NCBI GenBank assembly: GCA_016342495.1
Contig: JAEIOG010000003.1
Span: 26,800-90,799 of the forward strand
Direction: 5' to 3'
Source: Phycisphaerae bacterium
Lineage (GTDB): Bacteria; Planctomycetota; Phycisphaerae; Sedimentisphaerales; SM23-30
DNA: 64,000 bases
The position numbers and the translations under genes were made by a program. Below, piece after piece: positions 52,901 through 62,157 of this stretch. Every line of letters starts with the position of its first letter. The stretch's first letter is position 1. A model generated the notes under the pieces. It saw only the letters and a list, made by a program, of their open reading frames with translations. It ran no database searches and was not told the DNA's origin.

Positions 52901-55774
52901 TTATTCACTATCTAGCCAACTATGGGCAATAATTGCAAAATCATTTACTGTAACAATACAATCACTATCCATATCGGTCAAGTTAAAATTATTATAACAC
53001 TGCCCAGTGCCTGTCAGCACTATATCATCAAATAAAATATTCCCAGCTCCACCAGTTTGACTATGACAACCAATTTCAATTTTAGCAAGCTGGCCAATTC
53101 CATCGGCAAGGCCAATTGAATCAGTCCGCCACAATAAAACATCAGCAAGGTCAATATCCCACCGCTGCCACTGGCCCAGTGGCAAAGCCTCTATTCCTCC
53201 GGGATATTCAACCGTTACAGGCAAACCCCCATCAGCTCCATATAAACTGCAATATAGCGAACCACTATCACCTGACAAACGCTTGGCCAATATGGAGGCA
53301 CTAACATAACCAGCGAAATCATCACTGATAATCGAAGGAGTATATTCAAATCCTATCCGATGGCAATCGCCCAGGTCATAATCCCAGCTAAGTGCATTAT
53401 TACCTTGTTCATTCAACAATACCAAACTGCCGGTAGCCCAGTTATCAGCAACAATCTCGAATTCATCTTCAACATAACTATCGAAATCCGCTAAAACAAC
53501 ATTTGCTATCGAGACATAATTATCTGCCATCCAGTCATTAGCGATCAGGCCAACATCATACAAATTAACACTACGGTCTCTATTTGCATCCCCTGTCATA
53601 GGCAATTTACCAGCTTCAAGTTCAATATCCATTTGGCTAATCGCGTCATCCCAGATAATAAACTCATCGATACTTCCGACAAAACTATATCGTTTCGCAT
53701 AAGTTCGTGCAAGCAATGCATCATCTGCAGGAGAAGTAAAATCAATTGGTAATAAACATTGGGCCGCCAACTGCCCATCAACATAAAGCGACAAATCCTG
53801 CCCGGCTTTACATACAACTGCAAGACTATACCACCGATTAATCTCAGGTTTGATATTGCTGTCTAAAATTTCACTGCCCTGATATAAAAATGCAAAACTG
53901 CCGTCGACGCTGAGCATTAATTCCCGTTGATCTTCATCGCCAAAACCAGCAATCCGAGTCAACATATGCCTGTCACTACCAACTTTTACAAAAACAGTCA
54001 TCGTCCAGGAATCATTAACCTCCAGAGGCAGACCATTGGCACTATTAATATTCACACTGGCATCGCCGTCAAGTTTAATTGCATTGCCAACTACACCAAT
54101 ACCAAAATCAACCTGGTTTGGTTCCTGTGCAACAATCAGACCATCGTTTTCCCAGCCACTCCCATCAACAATATAATAATTATTTTCTTGCCAAAGCGTC
54201 TGTTCCATAGCCCAGTGAATCACCTTATAAGGATTTTTATAACTTTTAAAACTCCAGATATGACCCGGGTAAACAGTTGCCGGATCGGTAGAGCCATCTA
54301 TCATATCAACACGCCAAAAATATTGCGTATCAAGCTGTAAAGGCTCGGTTGGCTGATATTGCCCATCGACAAGACCTTCGGCCTTCAAAGACAGATTTTC
54401 AGCATCCACACCATAATATAAATTAAATACCGGTTCAAAATCCACATATCTTCCCTGCCAGCTAAAACCAGTTTCTATCGGTATCTGCGCATCATTATTC
54501 GCTGGCGAAGGACTGGTTACCGTAGGGGTTACCGGAATAATTTGTATGCCATTAATGGCGGCACGATTAGAACTGGCATAAGCTGTCAGAGTAAAATTAT
54601 CACTATCAAGCCCGCGATAAACCACATAATTGCCTTGGGAGTTATCGGCTTCGATAAAGTCACCCGCAAAATCAGCACCCGTTTCTATCCCCACAATAGT
54701 CTCACCAGCAATAGTCATCCACATCGTCCGGTTGTTTTCATCAGAATTATAATAAACATAAACATTATAACCAACACTGGTTAAACTCAGCGGAATATTA
54801 CTAACGGTAATATAATCACCTGCATCAACATCTAAGCCATAATAGCCTTTCATCATTTTGTCATTGCCACCGCTGCCGGTATCGGAATTTTCCCAGGCCG
54901 AACCCCCTTGCCAGCGAATCATTGCCCCGCTTGCGATACCTTTATTGTCAATAAGTGCGACATCACTGCTATGATTAAGACCATCGGCTTCATTAAAATT
55001 ATTCCAATTTGTCAATGGCTCAACACCAGCAATAGCGTCGCTTGCCAGTTCGGTATCACTGTATTTATTAAAATTAATTGAGATAGCACCAGGTAATACT
55101 TTTTCATCAGTTTCGACAATCTGAATACCATTAATTGTTGCCCTGTAAGTCGAATCGCAGCGGCCATTAAGAACCATATCTGTTCCGGTTAATCCGCGAA
55201 ACACTACATAATTTCCTACTGTAGCATTGGCAAAAGAATCTCCAGCCGACTCGATAAATTCCCCGGCATACCTGTAAATTTCCATACCAAATAAATTATA
55301 AGTTCCAATGTTGAAATTCATATTACGAGGATCGGAACTGCTAGCATTTGAATCAAAATAGACATAAACATCATAGCCATTAGCTGCCATCGCAGGGGGG
55401 ATATTGTTGACGATAATAAAACCATCATCGTCATCTCTCAGGCCAAACCATCCTTCCATCATTTTATAATTTTTATCTGCCTGACTACCCCAGCCATTAC
55501 TGTTATAAAAAGAATAACCGACTTTATAAGTCAAACTGGTTCCATCATCAATGCCATCGCTATCGACAAGCCCGATAGGTTCGCTACTTTGAAGCCCGGT
55601 CCCGCCATTATTATAAATATTGTTCCAGTTGGTAGCTTCAGCCACACCGCAAATATCAGAGTTGTCAAGCAGCGTAGCCGTGCCATTATTGAAATTGATG
55701 CTGATTATCTTTGCCAAACCATCAGTGTTAAAATATAACAAGCCCAATAGTATCAATAGAAATAATTTTTTCAT
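52901..55774 (-). CDS. Large secreted LamG protein with duplicated N-terminal domain and split dockerin
   Basis: 957 residues. Signal peptide MKKLFLLILLGLLYFNTDGLA; two copies (~22-228 and ~230-410) of a ~200-residue domain (ISINFNNGTATLL ... ATINGIQIV) also found in the 692-residue neighbour; an FN3-like domain (~413-508); a LamG/concanavalin-like domain (~510-725, WTMTVFVKVGSDRH); one dockerin-like F-hand (GDANRDRSVNLYDVGLIANDWM); a CBM-like beta-sandwich (~757-925); and a second F-hand (DMDSDCIVTVNDFAIIAHSWL) at the very end. Probably a surface polysaccharide-binding protein. Upstream of the sulfatase. Confidence 0.8.
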   Translation of the reverse strand: MKKLFLLILLGLLYFNTDGLAKIISINFNNGTATLLDNSDICGVAEATNWNNIYNNGGTGLQSSEPIGLVDSDGIDDGTSLTYKVGYSFYNSNGWGSQADKNYKMMEGWFGLRDDDDGFIIVNNIPPAMAANGYDVYVYFDSNASSSDPRNMNFNIGTYNLFGMEIYRYAGEFIESAGDSFANATVGNYVVFRGLTGTDMVLNGRCDSTYRATINGIQIVETDEKVLPGAISINFNKYSDTELASDAIAGVEPLTNWNNFNEADGLNHSSDVALIDNKGIASGAMIRWQGGSAWENSDTGSGGNDKMMKGYYGLDVDAGDYITVSNIPLSLTSVGYNVYVYYNSDENNRTMWMTIAGETIVGIETGADFAGDFIEADNSQGNYVVYRGLDSDNFTLTAYASSNRAAINGIQIIPVTPTVTSPSPANNDAQIPIETGFSWQGRYVDFEPVFNLYYGVDAENLSLKAEGLVDGQYQPTEPLQLDTQYFWRVDMIDGSTDPATVYPGHIWSFKSYKNPYKVIHWAMEQTLWQENNYYIVDGSGWENDGLIVAQEPNQVDFGIGVVGNAIKLDGDASVNINSANGLPLEVNDSWTMTVFVKVGSDRHMLTRIAGFGDEDQRELMLSVDGSFAFLYQGSEILDSNIKPEINRWYSLAVVCKAGQDLSLYVDGQLAAQCLLPIDFTSPADDALLARTYAKRYSFVGSIDEFIIWDDAISQMDIELEAGKLPMTGDANRDRSVNLYDVGLIANDWMADNYVSIANVVLADFDSYVEDEFEIVADNWATGSLVLLNEQGNNALSWDYDLGDCHRIGFEYTPSIISDDFAGYVSASILAKRLSGDSGSLYCSLYGADGGLPVTVEYPGGIEALPLGQWQRWDIDLADVLLWRTDSIGLADGIGQLAKIEIGCHSQTGGAGNILFDDIVLTGTGQCYNNFNLTDMDSDCIVTVNDFAIIAHSWLDSE

Positions 55775-55788
55775 ATTCTCATCCTTGC

Positions 55789-55821
55789 AAAAAGCGGGAC
55801 GGCTTCAGAAAACCGTCCCGC
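55789..55821 (-). terminator. Rho-independent terminator after the 736-residue protein gene
   Basis: GCGGGACGG/CCGTCCCGC 9-bp perfect stem with a T run on the minus strand. Read-through would still supply the downstream genes. Confidence 0.8.
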
Positions 55822-55842
55822 CTTTATCTTAAACTCAAACTA

Positions 55843-58053
55843 TTATTCAAATCCATAGAAACGATTACTGTCAAGCCAAACTGCCGCCATTGCAGCCAGA
55901 TCGCTTAGCCCTACTTCACAATCGCCATCCATATCACCTGCTATCGCTTCATAGCAAATTGGATCTTCAGGCCTGAATGAAGTATAAACCTCTGCGACTT
56001 CCTTGGCTGTCAATGCATAATTATACACTCTTGCATCATCAAGCATGCCCTGGCCAAAGATATAATCAATCTCAGGCTCAACAGTCTCATTCTTATAATA
56101 ATAACCTATACGAATCGGACTGGTATCATTAACTGGGTTTTTACCAGTAACACCTGTAACCGTTGCCTGCAGGCGACCATCAAGATAAACAGACTTTTCA
56201 CCTGTAGTAATATCAAAAGTTGCCGCGACATGATGCCAGGTGCCATCAAAAGGCTTGACACCGGTAAAGGTGTGATAAACATTACCAGCAAACCACTGCA
56301 AATCACCACTTAGAGCAGATTCTCGCAGCATCCAGACGCGGTCATCTACCGGTGCGGCCTGACCGTGCTTACCAATCATCAGGCGATAGCCATTGACTGT
56401 TGTAGTCTCAGGAGCATTAACCCAAATTGAAACCGACATACGATTAGCTAAATTAAACGCATCAGCCCGTGCTGCAGGAACTTCAATATAAGGCACGCCA
56501 TGTTCATCAAGGTTCAATGCCTGACCATCTTCGCCAGTAGCCCATGAAGCAGTTCCAATAACAGCGCCATCTGCACCAGTTGTCGAACTGTCATTTGCAT
56601 TTCCATCCAGCTTCCAATGCCCTACCAAACGATTAACTGTTAAAGTAGCTGACTTGGAAACAACAGTAGCGGTTGTATTTGTTACTTTACAGAAATACAA
56701 ACCTTCATCAGCGATAACCAATGAAGCACCAATTACCAATGTTTCAGTCAAAGCACCACTAATCCTGCCATCATCTTCTAGTTCAACCTCATCGCCCAAA
56801 ACATTAGTATTTGGATCATAACACCATTGATACTCAAGCTCACCAACGACAGGATTGGTTGCTGAAACCATAAACATCGCACCTGCCTGTGGCATAGCAT
56901 TGGTATCAGCTGGCAAATCAGAATCAAGCACAGGTAATGTTTTAACCGTTTCAAAACTGAATATATCACTTTGAATATCGCCAGAACTTGCCAGTTGTTT
57001 GACATACCAGAAATATTTACTATCTGATTGAACCGTGACAGCTAAAGAAGTTGCACTTGCTGACAGAGGTGTCGCATTCTGTTTTGTCATAGTAGTGATA
57101 CTATCGCCCAGATAAACATCGAAACCGGTAATCTTAGGATTAGGAACTCCTGGGGTATTAGGATCATCACCAGGGGTCCAGTTCAATGTCAAACCCGCAG
57201 GCTCAACATCGACAGAAGTATTCTCTGGAGAAACTAGCTGCGGTGCATAATAAACATCTTTATATGTTGTAGTCAGATTATATTTTTTAGCAAGATAACT
57301 TCCAACCAGATTGATTTCATAATCTGTTAAGTTACGATTAAATACCAGCATTTCCGCAATAAGACCATCAAATCTTGTGGTTGCACTATATAAGTGCGCT
57401 ACACGGCCAATAGCTACTGAACTACCGCCAAATTCATGAGTTCCCAAAGCACCATAAGCGACGGTCTGAGCAGCACCATCAACCCACATACCGTAAGCCA
57501 TACCGCCGCCGCCAGCATAACCATTGGATATCAGGTAAAACTCATCCTGACTTAAAGCAGTTGTCCAGTGTGGAGCTCCGCCAACTAAGCGATTCCAGGT
57601 ATCAGTTGGCCCTTCAAAACAGAAATGGGTAATCTCTCTATTACCGGCACCTATTTTGTCACCTAAACCAAACAAAGGACGGGTGTGGCTACCAGTACCA
57701 AAAGAACCAACACTGCAAACAGCAAAAACCACAAAAGGATTATCACCTTGCAGTAAAGTTCCAGCGGTATTAGCAGCTGTAAGAAAATCATCAATACCAT
57801 CAAAATCTAATGCGGGCATCCCGCCAATTGCATCGACAACATATAGCGGACTTCCTGCGGCATTTGGCGCCACAGCATCAATGCCTACCGGAGACCAGTC
57901 AGTTGTAGAACTAACGGGTTGGCCATCGGCCACACCCGTAATTGTACTTGCGTCCATATGATGAATCAAGCCATCAGTAACAGGCGAACCCGCCCAGACA
58001 AAGCTAACCGTAGTCAGCAAAAGAATCATTATAGTTTTTATTGTTGTTTTCAT
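55843..58053 (-). CDS. Secreted two-LamG protein with Ig-like and dockerin domains
   Basis: 736 residues. Signal peptide MKTTIKTIMILLLTTVSFVWA; an N-terminal concanavalin-like domain (~22-265; DGLIHHMDASTITG, FDGLIAEMLVFNRNLTDYE); an FN3-like domain (~270-370; PENTSVDVEPAGLTLNWTP); an Ig-like domain (~372-475; FMVSATNPVVGELEYQW); a second LamG domain (~478-690); and a single dockerin F-hand (GDMDGDCEVGLSDLAAMAAVWL). Extracellular binding role inferred. In the FecR-led operon, between a 692-residue relative and a terminator. Confidence 0.8.
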   Translation of the reverse strand: MKTTIKTIMILLLTTVSFVWAGSPVTDGLIHHMDASTITGVADGQPVSSTTDWSPVGIDAVAPNAAGSPLYVVDAIGGMPALDFDGIDDFLTAANTAGTLLQGDNPFVVFAVCSVGSFGTGSHTRPLFGLGDKIGAGNREITHFCFEGPTDTWNRLVGGAPHWTTALSQDEFYLISNGYAGGGGMAYGMWVDGAAQTVAYGALGTHEFGGSSVAIGRVAHLYSATTRFDGLIAEMLVFNRNLTDYEINLVGSYLAKKYNLTTTYKDVYYAPQLVSPENTSVDVEPAGLTLNWTPGDDPNTPGVPNPKITGFDVYLGDSITTMTKQNATPLSASATSLAVTVQSDSKYFWYVKQLASSGDIQSDIFSFETVKTLPVLDSDLPADTNAMPQAGAMFMVSATNPVVGELEYQWCYDPNTNVLGDEVELEDDGRISGALTETLVIGASLVIADEGLYFCKVTNTTATVVSKSATLTVNRLVGHWKLDGNANDSSTTGADGAVIGTASWATGEDGQALNLDEHGVPYIEVPAARADAFNLANRMSVSIWVNAPETTTVNGYRLMIGKHGQAAPVDDRVWMLRESALSGDLQWFAGNVYHTFTGVKPFDGTWHHVAATFDITTGEKSVYLDGRLQATVTGVTGKNPVNDTSPIRIGYYYKNETVEPEIDYIFGQGMLDDARVYNYALTAKEVAEVYTSFRPEDPICYEAIAGDMDGDCEVGLSDLAAMAAVWLDSNRFYGFE

Positions 58054-58099
58054 TTTTTATTTCCTTTCATCAATAGATGATTATTTTCATTTTCCTTGC

Positions 58100-60136
58100 T
58101 TATTGATTAGTACATGCCGACGCTGGTACAATATTACATCCCATCCAGTTACCCGATAATATCGCGAAATCTTCCAGGTTGACTATACAGTCTCCATTTA
58201 GGTCACCTTCAGGAATACCATCGACACAAATCCAGCCACCTTTAATATCTGTATACATATCCGCAACTTCATAAGCACTCAACGGATAATTATACATCCG
58301 CACATCATCTATCATACCAACAAATGGAGATTTGACGCCATCTTCGCTGGCTGCACAAAGAATCACAGGAACATCATTGGTAGTCAAACCCAGGCCTGTC
58401 GGTATCGCCTGATCCGATTCAACATCCAGTTTACCATCCACATATACTCTCATTGTTGAAGTAAAAGCATCATATTGACCAACCACAAAATGCCACTGGC
58501 CATCATTTACAGGGGTTGGGGCATTTAAGTCGTTTTGAATAGTTTCACGCAATGCAATAACACCACCGCCATTGGTATTAAATATCCAGCCATTATTCGG
58601 GACAGCTAAAGTATCCTGCTTCGAAGCAATCGCTGCATATGTAGGAGCTGTTGTATTTACCCATGCGGTAAAGCTGAAACCATTAATATAAAAATCTAAA
58701 GCATCATTGGTATCAGGGATAACAACAATATTATTTCCCGGCACAGTTAAAACATCTGCTTCATAGGCCTTGCCGATAATACCATCAACAAATTCACCAG
58801 GAATAGCAGATGTACCATCAAAGCCATTACCACTTGCATCATTAAATGTATCATCTAATGCCCAGTGTGCTATCATTTCGCCTAAGATCAATTCGGCGTT
58901 GACCGTTTTAACCGCGGTTGCAGGGGTTGTTGCATCATTTTCCAGTAAACAATAATAGAACCCACCTTCAGTTACATTTGCAACTTCCAACATTGGTGAA
59001 TCATCGCCAACTTCAACATCAGGATTATTTGGATCAAACTTAAACCAGGTATAATTCAATGGCGACAAGCTTTCAGCGACAACTTCAAACATCGCTGTTC
59101 CGCCAGCCGGTGCATAAGTACCAATTGGCTCGGTGATAATTACAGGTAGCGACTTAATAGCTTTGAAATCCCAAATTGTACCAGTAACAATACTGCCATC
59201 GCTCAGTTTTTCATCAATACGCCAGAAATATTCACCATCAAAATCCAATGTTGGAGTATAAGAGGTGTTTGCTAAGGCTTGATTACCCTTAAATATTCCG
59301 GTGGTTGCCGTCGTCGCTGTTTGTACTGCGGTAAAATCTTCACCAAAATAAACATCAAAACTTTCTACTTTGTCCCATGCAGTTCCAGGATTATTTGGAT
59401 CTTCTGATGGACTCCAGCTCAGTATCTGATTTAGTGGAACATCACTTGCACCGCTATCTGGGATAGGATTATTCGCTCCGAATTTACTGACAATCTGAAT
59501 GCCCTGACAAGCTGCCCTGCCACTTAATGCGTCAGCTTCAATTATCAGATCAGCCCCGGTAACATTTTCAAAAAGAAGATAATTACCGCCGGTAGCATTG
59601 GCGTATTCAGTACCGCTGGCCTGAGTAAATGTGCCATTAAATAGCGGGGTAACTTCCAGACCAAAATCTACCTGACCATTCACTGTGTATTTGACAGTTC
59701 GATTGTCATTGCCAGATTCAAAATAAATATAAACATCATAGCCTGAGGTAAATTTACCTGGGAGATTGGAAATAGTATAATGGCCGGCATCAGCGGCGAA
59801 CATCCCAAACCAGCCTTCCATCATCTTATAATTTTTGTCCACTTGGGCTCCCCAAGGAAGACTGTTATAACCGGTATAACCAACTTTATAGGTCAGGTCA
59901 GCTCCAGTAGCATTGCCTTCAGCATCGTTAAGGGCAATGCCAGTGGTATTTTCCATCCCGGTACCACCATTATTCCAGATATTATTCCAGTTATCAACCG
60001 CAACCACGCCAGCAACCTCGTCGGTTGCCAATAATGTGGCCGCACCATTGTGAAAAGCAATACTTATGGTATCAGCCTGCGACGAGCAAGTCAGACATAC
60101 CAGTAATGCCATCAATAAAATACTGATTTTTTTCAT
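58100..60136 (-). CDS. Secreted protein with SINF-type domain, FN3-, Ig-like, LamG and dockerin domains
   Basis: The start at 60136 (MKKISILLMALLVCLTCSSQAD) has AAGGAGA upstream and a signal peptide; the track start at 60178 overlaps the FecR stop. 678 residues. One copy of the ~200-residue domain shared with the 957-residue protein (TISIAFHNGAATLL ... GIQIVSKF), an FN3-like domain, an Ig-like domain (GTAMFEVVAESLSPLNYTWF), a LamG domain (WALDDTFNDASGNGFDG) and a dockerin F-hand (GDLNGDCIVNLEDFAILSGNWM). Immediately downstream of the FecR-LamG gene. Confidence 0.8.
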   Translation of the reverse strand: MKKISILLMALLVCLTCSSQADTISIAFHNGAATLLATDEVAGVVAVDNWNNIWNNGGTGMENTTGIALNDAEGNATGADLTYKVGYTGYNSLPWGAQVDKNYKMMEGWFGMFAADAGHYTISNLPGKFTSGYDVYIYFESGNDNRTVKYTVNGQVDFGLEVTPLFNGTFTQASGTEYANATGGNYLLFENVTGADLIIEADALSGRAACQGIQIVSKFGANNPIPDSGASDVPLNQILSWSPSEDPNNPGTAWDKVESFDVYFGEDFTAVQTATTATTGIFKGNQALANTSYTPTLDFDGEYFWRIDEKLSDGSIVTGTIWDFKAIKSLPVIITEPIGTYAPAGGTAMFEVVAESLSPLNYTWFKFDPNNPDVEVGDDSPMLEVANVTEGGFYYCLLENDATTPATAVKTVNAELILGEMIAHWALDDTFNDASGNGFDGTSAIPGEFVDGIIGKAYEADVLTVPGNNIVVIPDTNDALDFYINGFSFTAWVNTTAPTYAAIASKQDTLAVPNNGWIFNTNGGGVIALRETIQNDLNAPTPVNDGQWHFVVGQYDAFTSTMRVYVDGKLDVESDQAIPTGLGLTTNDVPVILCAASEDGVKSPFVGMIDDVRMYNYPLSAYEVADMYTDIKGGWICVDGIPEGDLNGDCIVNLEDFAILSGNWMGCNIVPASACTNQ

Positions 60137-60177
60137 TTTTCGATCTCCTTGTAAAGTTTTAAAATATACAAAAAACA

Positions 60178-61860
60178 CTATTTACTTAATAAACAATTTC
60201 TATAAATATCTTGTATCTCTTCTAAGCTAAGAGCTCTTTTCCAAATACCCATATCATAAATCATCCCCTTAAAGTTCCTTTTTTCTCCCCTAACATTGAC
60301 ATAAGCATTCATAGATAAAGCACATTCATTCTCGATTACTGTCCCATCTCTATATGTTCCATAGGCAACGGTTCTATCATGCTCAGGAGAAATCCCATCG
60401 TTACTGTGAACTTCCCAACCTTCATCACTGCCATCAAAATAGCCACGCAAAACATTATCTTCACGGTCAATAACCATTACTACCTGATGCCAACCTGCTG
60501 TCATGCAATGAAGATTCTTAATCCAGACATGGGATCTCGCATCATCGCCATCGCCTGTCCTGATAAACAAACTGTCACGATTAACAAATATCGTCCAACC
60601 CGGATAACCACCACCCTTAAACGAACGTTTGGTCGCAAGAACCTGATCAAATTTGGAATCCAGCTTATCAACATTAAACCATAATGCCACACTATAGCTG
60701 TCCCGGCCCGGGTCAAGCACATCACCAAAATCAATCCGATCTCCTTCGGAAGTAAATCTAATCACAGGTTCCATCTGGCCGCAAAGGACAACTTTTGATT
60801 TAGCCTTTAGCTGGCCTGGATACACTTTATCGCCTATTTTGTTAACAACACCCCTTGCTCTGGCTTGATCAAAACTCCAATATGCCTGAGGATAAGTTTT
60901 CCTTAGCGCAATTTCATAAGTATCTGGCAACTTACGAGCAAAAGTAAATTTGTTTATACTGCTGTTGCTGACCTTACCTGACGCTTTTTCAACTCCTTTG
61001 GATTCGCCGACCCGGACTCTTATGCTTTTGCTTTTTGTATTAGCCTGATCTCCAGGGTAAAGCAAAACCTCACCATCAAAAACATACATCTCACTGCTGC
61101 CATCATCGCCAACTTTTATCCCAAACTCGGTCCCAATATCGACATAGTCCGCAGATGGTGTCGCAACCTTGAAACCTTCGGAGCCCCGCGGCACATTTGC
61201 GGTAAGCTTGCCGCTAAAGAGAAATAGGCGGCTATCAGATTCAAGTTCAAACTTCGCCGGTGCTTCGATAATTACATTTGCCCCGTCAAAAAGCTCAATA
61301 TGTACAAGGCCTGCACTTAATTCATACATACCAACAATCATTTCTTGATTATTTTGATTGGAATCCAAACCCATCGTCCAAATGGCACCATTACTTTCTA
61401 TCAACCTGGCAACAAAATACTTACTCGGCCTCAAGGTGGGCTCAGAAATAAGTTTCGGTAGGTTATTAAGCATAAAAGCAAAAATAATCATCGCTGCAAT
61501 GGCGCCTGCCACCCTAAATAAAGGACGCCCGGCTAACTGTTTACGATGACAACTAATCACAGGCAAATCGGAATTTGGCACCGGGATATCAACCACACAC
61601 CGGGCGGCCCATTGCTCTTCGAGCAATTCCAGCAATACATTATCATCATCATTGCCGCAAGAGATATGCCCTTGAACATTCCATTGCCCCGGAGAATGCA
61701 GCAAACTTACTACCGACATAATATCACTGTAATATTCCCGTGCATCTGAATCATTACGCAAAAAATCGCCCAAAGCTTGTGCCTGCTCATCGCTTAATTG
61801 ACCATCAAGACTGCCAAGCATTAGGTCACACATTTCATATTTTTTATGTGATTCATCCAT
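60178..61860 (-). CDS. FecR-domain membrane protein with C-terminal LamG domain (anti-sigma-like)
   Basis: 560 residues. N-terminal cytoplasmic helical part typical of planctomycete FecR proteins (LGSLDGQLSDEQAQALGDFL), one membrane helix (~114-134, VAGAIAAMIIFAFML), a FecR domain (~200-270; FDGANVIIEAPAKFELES, GTEFGIKV, EMYVFDGEVLLYP), and a LamG domain (~365-555). FecR proteins transmit envelope signals to an ECF sigma factor, but no sigma gene is next to it here. It heads the LamG/dockerin operon. Confidence 0.85.
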   Translation of the reverse strand: MDESHKKYEMCDLMLGSLDGQLSDEQAQALGDFLRNDSDAREYYSDIMSVVSLLHSPGQWNVQGHISCGNDDDNVLLELLEEQWAARCVVDIPVPNSDLPVISCHRKQLAGRPLFRVAGAIAAMIIFAFMLNNLPKLISEPTLRPSKYFVARLIESNGAIWTMGLDSNQNNQEMIVGMYELSAGLVHIELFDGANVIIEAPAKFELESDSRLFLFSGKLTANVPRGSEGFKVATPSADYVDIGTEFGIKVGDDGSSEMYVFDGEVLLYPGDQANTKSKSIRVRVGESKGVEKASGKVSNSSINKFTFARKLPDTYEIALRKTYPQAYWSFDQARARGVVNKIGDKVYPGQLKAKSKVVLCGQMEPVIRFTSEGDRIDFGDVLDPGRDSYSVALWFNVDKLDSKFDQVLATKRSFKGGGYPGWTIFVNRDSLFIRTGDGDDARSHVWIKNLHCMTAGWHQVVMVIDREDNVLRGYFDGSDEGWEVHSNDGISPEHDRTVAYGTYRDGTVIENECALSMNAYVNVRGEKRNFKGMIYDMGIWKRALSLEEIQDIYRNCLLSK

Positions 61861-62041
61861 ATTTTAAGCAATTTCTCTATTCAAATCCCGTTTTTTAAGC
61901 TTTATGCCCCAAACTATTGACCATTAATGAGCTTTACATGAAATAAAGTTTGATTTTAACGCCTCTATTATCAAAACTCCCGCTAGGAAAATAAATGGAG
62001 TTAAATTTTTAAAAATCAATGCCATCTTGAAATTTTTAAAC

Positions 62042-62085
62042 AAAAAAATGCTATAAACCCTTGTTTTGCAAAAGTTTATAGCATT
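62042..62085 (-). terminator. Rho-independent terminator of the DUF1566 gene
   Basis: AATGCTATAAAC/GTTTATAGCATT 12-bp perfect stem with seven T on the minus strand. Confidence 0.85.
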
Positions 62086-62157
62086 CAACAAATATCAGAT
62101 ACAGTTAATCTGAAAAACCAAAGCTAAAACAGTACCACCTTGATTTTTCCTTACTGA

